Assembly: GCA_036447375.1 (NCBI GenBank)
Contig: JAZFUU010000104.1
Coordinates: forward strand, 1 to 12,573
DNA length: 12,573 nucleotides
From: JACZXC01 sp036447375
GTDB taxonomy: Bacteria; Myxococcota_A; UBA9160; SMWR01
Reading direction: 5' to 3'
Part shown: positions 1 through 6,429 of the stretch, one piece after another
Layout of the letters: each line of letters begins with the position of its first letter
Position numbering within the stretch: the stretch's first letter is position 1
Position numbers and translations under genes: made by a program
The notes under the pieces: model-generated
Told to the model about the DNA's origin: nothing
The model's database searches: none
The model's input: only the letters and a program-made list of their open reading frames with translations

Positions 1-1107
1 CCGGCGGGCTCCTGGGCGAACCCCTATCCCGTCGATTTCCAGGCGGCGTCGGGCGTCGCGTGGGCGCCGGCGGTCACCTGGCTGAGCAGCCTTTACGAGG
101 TGTTCGGTCGGCTCTTCCAGATGCGCGGCTTCGTCGAGGAGATGGCGGCCGGCGCCGGCACGATCATGACGGCGGAGTTCACGGGTATCAACCAGATGGG
201 CATTTATCTGACGGGCCTGACTCTCGAGCAGGCCAGCCAGGGCTCGCCGGCGCGCGGTTTCGCCGACGGCGAGAACAGCGCCTGGTGTATCTACACGCCG
301 GAGGCGGACTTCGGCAACGCCGAGATCACCGAGCTCTACTACCCGATTCTCTTCCTGGGCCGCAACGTGGCGCCGGACTCGGGGGGCTTCGGTCAGTTCC
401 GCGGCGGCCTCGGTCATACCGCCGTATGGATGGTCTACAACACGCCGGGTCTGGAGTACCAGTGCGGGGACGCCGGCATGCGTTCGAAGGTGGTGGGCAA
501 TCACGGCATGTACGGCGCCTATCCTACGGTGCCCGACCGACCTGGCTACGGACGCGACACCAACGTCAAGGAGCTGATCGACGCGCAGAAGCCGCTCATC
601 CACGAGCGCGGCGGTCCGGAGAGCCCGGCGGTGGCCTCGGCGATCAAGGCCCGCGACGTGCAGGACAACCTGGTGGCGCCCTTCGTGACACCGGAGCCGC
701 TGCACGACTACGACATCATCGTGCATCCCATCGCCGGTGCGCAGGCCATGGGCGATCCGATCGCGCGCGATCCGGCCGCTGTCGTCAACGACCTCAACGA
801 GGGCTGGACCAGCGAACGGGTGGCTTTCGAGATCCACGGCGTCGTAACGAGCAAGCCGAACGGCGCCTACGTGGCCGATGCGGCGAAGACCTCGAAGAAA
901 CGCGAGAAGATTCGCAAGCAGCGCATCGAGCGCGCGATTCCTTTCAAGGACTGGTGGGAGAAGGAGCGCGAGAAGGTGCAGGCGCAGGAGGGCATGGACC
1001 CCGCCGTGATCCGGATGTGGGCGGGCTCGATGGAGCTGTCGCCGAAGTACGCGGAGGAGCTGCGCCGGTTCTGGAATCTCCCCGAAGACTTCACATTCGG
1101 CATCTAG
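1..1107 (+). CDS. HyuB / acetone carboxylase alpha-type subunit (partial, C-terminal half)
   Basis: The frame is open from the first base of the window and ends at TAG 1105-1107, so 368 codons of a longer gene are visible; family members are roughly 750-780 residues, so about half is missing upstream. The protein belongs to the hydantoinase B/oxoprolinase superfamily, in the branch with acetone and acetophenone carboxylase. Seen in the sequence: the glycine/arginine motif GFGQFRGGLGH (codons about 129-139), a GNHGMYGAYP loop, and GDPIARDPAAVVNDLNEGW, typical of the C-terminal part. The highly charged tail ending in an FWNLPEDF stretch also resembles acetone carboxylase alpha. The zinc-binding gamma subunit follows after 13 bp, which supports a ketone carboxylase over a hydantoinase or oxoprolinase. 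In the family, this subunit joins carboxyphosphate-derived CO2 to a ketone enolate, using ATP chemistry from a HyuA-type partner not seen here. The actual ketone is unknown. Confidence 0.88.
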   Translation, partial: PAGSWANPYPVDFQAASGVAWAPAVTWLSSLYEVFGRLFQMRGFVEEMAAGAGTIMTAEFTGINQMGIYLTGLTLEQASQGSPARGFADGENSAWCIYTPEADFGNAEITELYYPILFLGRNVAPDSGGFGQFRGGLGHTAVWMVYNTPGLEYQCGDAGMRSKVVGNHGMYGAYPTVPDRPGYGRDTNVKELIDAQKPLIHERGGPESPAVASAIKARDVQDNLVAPFVTPEPLHDYDIIVHPIAGAQAMGDPIARDPAAVVNDLNEGWTSERVAFEIHGVVTSKPNGAYVADAAKTSKKREKIRKQRIERAIPFKDWWEKEREKVQAQEGMDPAVIRMWAGSMELSPKYAEELRRFWNLPEDFTFGI

Positions 1108-1120
1108 AGGAAGACCGATC

Positions 1121-1663
1121 ATGACCGAGTTCCACAAAGCCGACATCGAGAAGCTGATCGACGGAGTCCTGCCCTGGCCCGCCACCCAGGACATGCTCAA
1201 GAGCCCCAAGGACGAGAATCGCTTCGACAAGTACGTCGAGATCATGCAGGCGCGCGTCGAGTTCGACGAGCCGATCCTGCTGCCGTTGACTCCGATGCTC
1301 TTCATCGTGGCCAAAGACGGAGAGCGCATCGTCCAGTGCCGCTGCGGCCACGAGTTCGGCGACTACCGGATCAATTGGAAGCTCTCCGCGCTGATCCACG
1401 TGCGCGACGACGAGGAGTCCATCTCGGAGATCTACAAGGGGCGCGAGATGCCCGACCCGAACTGGATCCAGATCCGCGAATACATCTGCGGGGGTTGCGG
1501 CTCGCAGCTCGAGGTCGAGGCGGTGCCGCGCGGCTGCCCGCCGGACTTCGAGTTCCTGCCCGATCTCGACACCTTCTACCGCGAGTGGCTGGGCCGGCCG
1601 CTGCCCGACGAGGCGGAGTTCGAGGACCGGACCCTCGAGCGGATCGGCGAGTGGTCCGGGTAG
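1121..1663 (+). CDS. Acetone carboxylase gamma-type zinc-binding subunit
   Basis: A 180-residue protein matching the acetone carboxylase gamma family in length and layout. A CxCGH motif (C73, C75, H77) and a CxxCG motif (C123, C126) frame a beta-rich segment and would form a four-cysteine zinc site; C139 is an extra cysteine. The N-terminus (KADIEKLIDGVLPW) and the YREWLGRPLP segment near residues 153-161 also fit the family. In characterised ketone carboxylases the small gamma subunit is part of the core heteromer and is needed for assembly and activity. ATG 1121 is chosen because GAGGAAG lies about 8 bases upstream, at the end of the alpha gene. The alpha gene ends 13 bp before it and the CoA-transferase starts 16 bp after it, so the three are probably co-transcribed. 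Family assignment is firm; the substrate is not known. Confidence 0.9.
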   Translation: MTEFHKADIEKLIDGVLPWPATQDMLKSPKDENRFDKYVEIMQARVEFDEPILLPLTPMLFIVAKDGERIVQCRCGHEFGDYRINWKLSALIHVRDDEESISEIYKGREMPDPNWIQIREYICGGCGSQLEVEAVPRGCPPDFEFLPDLDTFYREWLGRPLPDEAEFEDRTLERIGEWSG

Positions 1664-1679
1664 GCCCCACGAGGTCAGC

Positions 1680-2900
1680 ATGAGCCGGGCGCTCGAAGAC
1701 GTCGTAGTCATCGACTTCACCGGTGAGTTCTACGCTTCGCTGGCGGGGGCGCTGCTGGGCGATTTCGGGGCGACGGTGATCCGGCTCGAAGATCTCTCCG
1801 ATCCCCGCAAGGTCGACCACGATCGCGACGGCATGCATCCGCCCGAGCGGTGGAACTCCCTCGACGAGCTGGCGCATCGCAACAAGCAGAGCCTCGCCGT
1901 GAATCTCGCTGAGCCCGCGGGTCGCGAGATTCTGGAAAAGCTCGTCGCGGGCGCGGACGTCTTCCTGACAGACCTGCCCTTCGCGGCGCTAAAAAAGGAA
2001 CGCTGGGACTATGAGAGTCTCCTCCGGTTCAAGGCGGACATCATACTCGCCCGGGGCTCGGGCTTCGGGCCCGAGGGGCCAGATCGCGACCTGCCCGCCC
2101 TGGACGAACTGGCCGCGGCGCGGACCGGTGTGATGCCGACGCTGCCCCAGCCCGGAAAGCCTCCGGTGTACACCGGCGTGGGACAGATGCAGACGGCCGT
2201 GATGCTCGCGCTCGGCATCATGATTGCCCTTCACCACCGAGACGAGACCGGCGAGGGGCAGGTGGTCGACGCGTCGCTCTTCGGCGGAAACATGTACTCC
2301 CAGAGCCTGGATATGCAGGCCTATCTCGCCATTCGCGACGATCGCTTCCTCGAGCCGCTGTCCCGTCTCGACTCGGGCAATCCCATGAGCGGTCCGATGT
2401 ATCCCAGTGCCGACGGTCGCTGGGTCACGCTGGCGATGCCGGACACGGACAAGTACTGGCCGGCCTTTGCCGAGATCATGGGCCTCGACGTCGACGACCC
2501 GCGCTTCGACAGCCACGAGAAGCGCTGCGGCGAGCATCGGCTCGAGATGATGCAGGTGCTGGAGGAGCGCTTCACCCGCCAGCCCGGCTCGCACTGGAAG
2601 CGGGAGCTCGAGGCCAAGCGGCTGCCCGCCGATGTCATCGAGAAGTACGACTACCCGGCCTCCGATCCCAACGCCGCAGCCAACCGCTATATCCTGAATC
2701 TCGAGCACCCGACCCACGGCGCCATCCAGAGCCTCGGCTTCCCGATCTACATGGGCGAGGGCCCGGCGCGACTGCGCCGTCTGGCGCCCTGCACGGGGCA
2801 GCACTCCGCCGAAATCCTGCACGAGCGGCTGGGTTACACGGACGCGCGGATCGAAGAGCTCGAGGCCGGCGGCATCCTGGGCCCGGGAGCCGCCGCATGA
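1680..2900 (+). CDS. CaiB/BaiF family III CoA-transferase (first of three)
   Basis: A 406-residue protein of normal family III length. The N-terminal motif GDFGATVIRLE (27-37), the segment around D142 (ALDELAAARTGVM) and TGEGQVVDASL (190-200) follow the formyl-CoA transferase/CaiB plan. D142 aligns with the aspartate that forms the acyl-anhydride intermediate in this family. The residues after it are unusual: the common Gln-Ala pair of the DxxxQAxxG motif is replaced by Ala-Ala-Arg. The enzyme should move CoA from a donor thioester to a carboxylic acid in the cytoplasm; donor and acceptor are unknown. GAGG at 1671-1674 supports ATG 1680. Its stop overlaps the next start as ATGA (2897-2900). 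The two neighbours are closely similar (for example both carry GIMIALH before the GxGQ motif), so they may form one heteromeric transferase as in the BbsE/BbsF pair. An in-frame A-AAA-AAG heptamer lies at codons 104-106. Confidence 0.92.
   Translation: MSRALEDVVVIDFTGEFYASLAGALLGDFGATVIRLEDLSDPRKVDHDRDGMHPPERWNSLDELAHRNKQSLAVNLAEPAGREILEKLVAGADVFLTDLPFAALKKERWDYESLLRFKADIILARGSGFGPEGPDRDLPALDELAAARTGVMPTLPQPGKPPVYTGVGQMQTAVMLALGIMIALHHRDETGEGQVVDASLFGGNMYSQSLDMQAYLAIRDDRFLEPLSRLDSGNPMSGPMYPSADGRWVTLAMPDTDKYWPAFAEIMGLDVDDPRFDSHEKRCGEHRLEMMQVLEERFTRQPGSHWKRELEAKRLPADVIEKYDYPASDPNAAANRYILNLEHPTHGAIQSLGFPIYMGEGPARLRRLAPCTGQHSAEILHERLGYTDARIEELEAGGILGPGAAA
1991..2021 (+). other. Candidate -1 frameshift signal (A AAA AAG plus hairpin)
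   Basis: Within the first CoA-transferase gene, six A residues followed by G (1991-1997) fall in the reading frame as CTA AAA AAG, giving the heptamer A AAA AAG in the same register as the E. coli dnaX slippery site. Seven bases later a hairpin can form between GGGACT (2005-2010) and AGTCTC (2016-2021), with loop ATGAG and one G-U pair. A -1 slip would meet TGA at 2012-2014 and give a product of about 108 residues. No upstream Shine-Dalgarno-like stimulator is visible. Lysine AAA and leucine CTA are uncommon in this GC-rich window, which makes the run stand out. It may still be chance. Confidence 0.25.
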
Positions 2901-4150
2901 AGAAGGCGCTCGAAGGGATTCGCGTTCTCGACCTGACCCAGTGGCTGCAGGGCCCGGTCTGCGCGCAATACCTGGCGGACTTCGGCGCCGAGGTGATTCA
3001 CGTCGAGCGCCCCGTCAGCGGCGATGGGGCACGCGGTGTTCGCAGCATCAAGGCACTCGCCATCGGCGACTGGAATCAGTACTTCCAGGTGATCAACCGC
3101 AACAAGAAGAGCCTGGCCATCGACCTCAAGAAGGAGGAGGGTCAGAAGCTCTTCTACCAGCTCGTCGAGAAGTCCGACGTCTTTCTCTCGAACTTCCAGG
3201 CGGAGAACCTGAAGGCCTGGGGGCTCACCTGGGAGAAGCTCCGCGAGGTCAACCCCCGCCTGGTCTACGCCACCAACAGCGGGTACGGCCACGCCCAGGA
3301 GATCAACCGACCCTCCTACGACATCAACGTGCAGGCACTGACGGGCATCATGACCCGCCAGGGGGAGCCGGGCGAGCCTCCCATCTATCTCGGTATGGGC
3401 TCCGGCGACACCTACGGGGGCATCCTCTCGGCCCTCGGCATCATGATCGCGCTTCACCGGCGGCGGCGGACGGGATCGGGCCAGTGTCTCGATGCTTCCC
3501 TCTATGGTGCGCAGCTCTTCATGGCCGCCCCGACGCTCCAACCCTTCCTGGCATCACGGGCTTCGCCCCCTTCGAAAGCGACGAACGGGAAACCGGAGAA
3601 CGGGTCGCTCTACTCGATGCAGCAGTCGCGGACGCGGGCCCGGAACCCGCTCTGGAACCGCTACCCGGCGCAGGACAAGTGGGTCTTCCTGTGTCTGGCG
3701 AACACCGACGAAAACTGGACCGCCCTCTGCAAGAGCCTCGATCGGCCGGACCTGGCCGCCGATGCGCGGTTCGACGCCTCGAAAAAGCGGGAGCAGAACA
3801 ACACCGAGCTCATCGCGCTGCTCGACGACGTCCTGAAGCAGCGCAGCGCGCAGGAGTGGATCGATCGCTGGACGCCGCTGGGTTTCGCCGCGAGTCCGAT
3901 CCAGAACCTCAAGGATGTGGCCGAGGATCCCCAGGCCTGGGCGAACGATTACTTCCTGAAGGCTCACTGCGACGAGGTGAACCGCGAGGTCGAGGTTCGC
4001 GGTCTGCCGATCACCCTCAGCAAGACGCCGGGGCGCGTCGAGACCCTCGGCCCCGAGCTCGGCCAGGATACCGAGCTCATCCTGGCCGACTGGCTCGGCA
4101 TCGACTGGGACCGCATCGGCGAACTCAAGGAGCGGGGTGTGATTCCGTGA
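2897..4150 (+). CDS. CaiB/BaiF family III CoA-transferase (second of three)
   Basis: A 417-residue family III CoA-transferase. It shows the N-terminal motif ADFGAEVIHVERP (27-39), the catalytic-type aspartate D142 in RPSYDINVQALTGIM (138-152) with the usual Gln and Ala retained, and RTGSGQCLDASLY (191-203). GGGAG at 2885-2889 and the ATGA overlap with the previous gene fix the start at 2897 and suggest translational coupling. Compared with its upstream neighbour, D142 is at the same residue number and the flanking helices are alike, so these two are the likeliest subunit pair. Unlike that neighbour, its active-site segment is canonical, so it may be the catalytically competent partner. In the family the aspartate forms mixed anhydrides with the acyl groups; the acid here could be the beta-keto acid made by the upstream carboxylase (inference). 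The next transferase follows after 19 bp. Confidence 0.92.
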   Translation: MKKALEGIRVLDLTQWLQGPVCAQYLADFGAEVIHVERPVSGDGARGVRSIKALAIGDWNQYFQVINRNKKSLAIDLKKEEGQKLFYQLVEKSDVFLSNFQAENLKAWGLTWEKLREVNPRLVYATNSGYGHAQEINRPSYDINVQALTGIMTRQGEPGEPPIYLGMGSGDTYGGILSALGIMIALHRRRRTGSGQCLDASLYGAQLFMAAPTLQPFLASRASPPSKATNGKPENGSLYSMQQSRTRARNPLWNRYPAQDKWVFLCLANTDENWTALCKSLDRPDLAADARFDASKKREQNNTELIALLDDVLKQRSAQEWIDRWTPLGFAASPIQNLKDVAEDPQAWANDYFLKAHCDEVNREVEVRGLPITLSKTPGRVETLGPELGQDTELILADWLGIDWDRIGELKERGVIP

Positions 4151-4169
4151 GCCGGGTGTCGGAGAGCCG

Positions 4170-5408
4170 ATGAGCAATCGACCCCCCGAAGCTTCTCGCG
4201 CACCGCTGGCGGGGATCCGGGTCCTCGACATGGCCAGCATGCTCGCGGGTCCCTACGGGGCGACTCTCATGGGCGACCTGGGGGCGGATGTCATCAAGGT
4301 CGAATCCCATCGCGGCGACGACAGCCGCCACCTGGGTCCCGAACGCGACGGCGAGCGTTCGCCCTTTCTGAGCCTCAACCGCAGCAAGCGCGCGATCGTT
4401 CTGGAACTGAAGCGCGATGCGGGCCGGGAGGTGTTCGGACGCCTCGCCGCGACGACGGACGTGCTGATTACCAACATCCGGGAGCCGGCGCTCTCCAAGC
4501 TGGGGCTCAACTACGAGCAGGTGCGAGAACACCGCCCGGACATCATCTGGATCGGCGTCACGGCCTTCGGCGCCGACGGGCCCTACGCGGGCCGGCCCGG
4601 GATCGACTTCCTGGCTCAGGGGTTCGGCGGGCTGCTGGCGCTGAACGGAGAGCCCGAGGGAGAGCCGGTGCGTGTCACCGTTCCCATGATCGACGTGATG
4701 ACCTCGCTGCTCGTCACCACGGCGGCGCTCACGGCGCTCCGGACGCGCGACCAGACCGGCGAGGGTCAGCGCATCGACATCTCGCTCCTCGACGCCCTGC
4801 TCCACGCCCAGGCCAGCGCTTTGGGCACGTATCTCATCGCGGGCGAGCCGACACCGCGAACCGGAAATCGCAGCCTCTACTTCGCGCCTTCCGGCATCTA
4901 CACCTGTGGCGACGGCAGAAGGGTCGTGGTCACCTGTCCCTCGGAGAAATTCTTTCGCAACCTGTGTATGGCCCTGGACGTCGATTGGGCCGAGGATGCG
5001 CGCTTCGAGAACATCGATCGCCGCCTCGCCAACGAGGACGCGCTGGATCGGTTGATCAACGAACGTTGCAAGGACTTCACAGTGGACGAGCTGCAGCAGC
5101 GGTTGGTGGCCGCGGACGTACTGTGTGCACCCGTCAACGGGGCCGCCGAGGTCGTGAAGGATCCCCAGATCCGGCACAACCGGATGATCGTGCGTCTGGA
5201 CCATCCGAAGCTCGGACCCGTGGACGTCACGGGGGTGCCGATCCATTTTCATGGGACTCCGTGCGAGGTGCGGAAGCCGCCGCCGCTGCAGGGCCAGCAC
5301 AGCGAAGAGCTGTTGCGTGAACTCGGCTATCCCTCGGACGAGATCGCGGAACTGGTGGCGAACGCTGTGGTCGCGACGCCGGCAGAGATCGAGAAGGCCA
5401 ATCGATGA
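4170..5408 (+). CDS. CaiB/BaiF family III CoA-transferase (third of three)
   Basis: A 412-residue protein and the most canonical of the three transferases. It has LAGPYGATLMGDLGADVIKVE (25-45), the active-site segment AGRPGIDFLAQGFGGLL with D146, DQTGEGQRIDISLLDA (194-209), and RTGNRSLYFAPSGIYTCGDG, matching the usual R-x-GN...P..Y...DG substrate-loop region. It resembles succinyl-CoA- or carnitine-type transferases more than the preceding pair does, so it probably works separately, as a homodimer. The start at ATG 4170 has GGAGAG at 4161-4166, with a short 3-base spacer. It is the last gene of the left block; only 41 bp separate it from the convergent crotonase gene, and no strong terminator is visible there. 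The CoA donor and acceptor are not deducible. Confidence 0.92.
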   Translation: MSNRPPEASRAPLAGIRVLDMASMLAGPYGATLMGDLGADVIKVESHRGDDSRHLGPERDGERSPFLSLNRSKRAIVLELKRDAGREVFGRLAATTDVLITNIREPALSKLGLNYEQVREHRPDIIWIGVTAFGADGPYAGRPGIDFLAQGFGGLLALNGEPEGEPVRVTVPMIDVMTSLLVTTAALTALRTRDQTGEGQRIDISLLDALLHAQASALGTYLIAGEPTPRTGNRSLYFAPSGIYTCGDGRRVVVTCPSEKFFRNLCMALDVDWAEDARFENIDRRLANEDALDRLINERCKDFTVDELQQRLVAADVLCAPVNGAAEVVKDPQIRHNRMIVRLDHPKLGPVDVTGVPIHFHGTPCEVRKPPPLQGQHSEELLRELGYPSDEIAELVANAVVATPAEIEKANR

Positions 5409-5449
5409 CGAGGCATCCCCGCCCCTTCGCTGTGGATGCAGCGTTCGCG

Positions 5450-6331
5450 CTAGTCGTCGTCTCGCTCGTAATCCTCGATGAGCTGTTGGCGCATCCGCTC
5501 TGCGTCGCGGCGAAGGCTCCAAAAACTGGGAGGTCGCTTCTCGGTGAAGGCGGCCCCACCCTCCTTCCCCTCGGGCATGTCGAACCAGTCGGGGTAGAAC
5601 TGGCCCGAGATGACGCCCATCTCGGCGTACCCATCCATCTCCTGGTCGAAGCTCGCCTTGAGGATCTCGAGGCAACCCGGGCTCACCGCCAGGAGCTCCT
5701 CGCACCATTGGTCGACGGCCTGCTCCAGGGAGTCGAGGGGGACGACCTGGTTGACCAGTCCCATCTGCAGGGCCTCGTCGGCGGGATAGCGCCGACACAG
5801 CATCCACATTTCGCGCGCGCGCTTGGCGCCGACCACCTTGGTCAGGTAGGGCACAAAGAATCCGTCGGCGGGGCTCGATACTTTGGGGCCCGCCTGGCCG
5901 AACTTGGCGTTGTCTGCGGCGATGGTGAAGTCACAGCAGTAGGCCATGTGGTTGTGTCCGCCCAGGCAGTAGCCCTGGACCGCCGCCAGGACCGGTTTCC
6001 GCGAGATCCGGATCAGGCGGTTGTGGGGATAGCGATTGTAGAAGGCCTTGCGCAGACCCCACTTCTCCCACTCGACGTCGCCTCCGACGCCGAAGTGCTT
6101 GCCGATGCCCGCCACCACGATCACGCCGATGGAGGTGTCGTGGTTGGCGTCGTAGAAGGCGCGGAACATCTCGTCGACGGTGGCCAGGGTCATGGTGTTG
6201 TACTTGTCGGGCTTGTTGATGGAGACCCGTGCCACACCTCCTTCGAGCTCCTCGTGCGACTTTTTCTCGTAGAGGATCTCTTCGAACTCGAGCCCGTCGC
6301 CCTCGACCTGTTGCCAATCGTTCCAACTCAT
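5450..6331 (-). CDS. Crotonase-superfamily protein, BadI/MenB-like
   Basis: A 293-residue enoyl-CoA hydratase/isomerase-fold protein. It has the oxyanion-hole segments HFGVGGD (79-85) and VQGYCLGG (118-125), then FGQAGPK (144-150), AREMWMLCRRY (182-192), and a C-terminal EGKEGGAAFTEKRPPSF (264-280). These last elements are typical of naphthoate synthase (MenB) and 2-ketocyclohexanecarboxyl-CoA hydrolase (BadI), enzymes that form or break a C-C bond beside a CoA thioester. With no menaquinone genes nearby and a carboxylase plus CoA-transferases alongside, a BadI-like beta-ketoacyl-CoA hydrolase is the better guess. The GPKxGSxDxG motif of both relatives reads GPKVSSPADG here, so the aspartate is shifted by one residue (A155, D156). 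The start at 6331 is preferred over an in-frame ATG at 6391: AGGAGG (6347-6342) precedes it, while the longer form has no ribosome site. Reaction specificity is uncertain. Confidence 0.9.
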   Translation of the reverse strand: MSWNDWQQVEGDGLEFEEILYEKKSHEELEGGVARVSINKPDKYNTMTLATVDEMFRAFYDANHDTSIGVIVVAGIGKHFGVGGDVEWEKWGLRKAFYNRYPHNRLIRISRKPVLAAVQGYCLGGHNHMAYCCDFTIAADNAKFGQAGPKVSSPADGFFVPYLTKVVGAKRAREMWMLCRRYPADEALQMGLVNQVVPLDSLEQAVDQWCEELLAVSPGCLEILKASFDQEMDGYAEMGVISGQFYPDWFDMPEGKEGGAAFTEKRPPSFWSLRRDAERMRQQLIEDYERDDD

Positions 6332-6341
6332 CGGACACTGC

Positions 6342-6347
6342 CCTCCT
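6342..6347 (-). promoter_or_regulatory. Ribosome binding site deciding the crotonase start
   Basis: Read on the minus strand, this is a perfect AGGAGG with a 10-base spacer to the ATG at 6331. The alternative ATG at 6391 is preceded by a C-rich sequence with no such site, so the shorter 293-residue form is favoured. Confidence 0.65.
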
Positions 6348-6370
6348 CGCGCCGCGCTCCCGATTTCTGC

Positions 6371-6386
6371 GGGCGCGGCCGTGCCC
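6371..6386. promoter_or_regulatory. Near-perfect 16-bp palindrome, candidate operator
   Basis: GGGCGCGGCCGTGCCC matches its own reverse complement at 14 of 16 positions; the single mismatched pair is G-T. It lies almost midway between the two divergent start codons, about 40 bp from each, and next to the possible -10 element. That placement suits a dimeric regulator acting on both directions. Short GC palindromes also arise by chance in DNA of this composition, so this is only a candidate. Confidence 0.3.
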
Positions 6387-6429
6387 ATCATATGCTAGGG
6401 GCGGGTTCGCAGCCGCTGAAGGCGCTCGC

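Larger units (their letters stand above)
6332..6429. promoter_or_regulatory. Divergent intergenic region, likely bidirectional control
   Basis: These 98 bases separate the minus-strand crotonase start (6331) from the plus-strand molybdenum-hydroxylase start (6430), so both transcripts should begin near here. The only AT-rich patch in an otherwise GC-rich gap is CATCATATGCTAG (6386-6398); TATGCT (6391-6396) could be a weak plus-strand -10 element, with no convincing -35. GAAGG at 6418-6422 is the ribosome site for the downstream gene. A near-palindrome lies just upstream of the AT-rich patch and is listed separately. No regulator gene is present in the window. Confidence 0.4.

Noticed and set aside
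60..1124. A 354-codon frame over the carboxylase alpha gene
   Set aside because: Arg/Gly/Ala-rich out-of-frame shadow; the other frame contains the HyuB-family motifs and runs through the window edge.
3781..3787. G AAA AAG run in the second CoA-transferase as another slippery site
   Set aside because: In frame, but G AAA AAG is a poor -1 heptamer and I did not find a clear downstream stem.
5428..5443. Small hairpin (CGCTG/CAGCG) in the convergent gap as a terminator
   Set aside because: Only 5 bp of stem with a 6-base loop and no T-tract on either strand; too weak to call.
4125..5807. A 560-codon minus-strand open frame over the third CoA-transferase and the crotonase 3' end
   Set aside because: Antisense or out-of-frame shadow of two good genes with low-complexity composition and no domain.
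5450..6331. Calling the crotonase menB (naphthoate synthase)
   Set aside because: The similarity is real, but no menaquinone genes are present, the motif aspartate is shifted, and the context is catabolic.
6332..6391. Extended crotonase start at 6391 (313 residues)
   Set aside because: No ribosome site precedes it, the extra 20 residues are low-complexity, and a perfect AGGAGG precedes the start at 6331.
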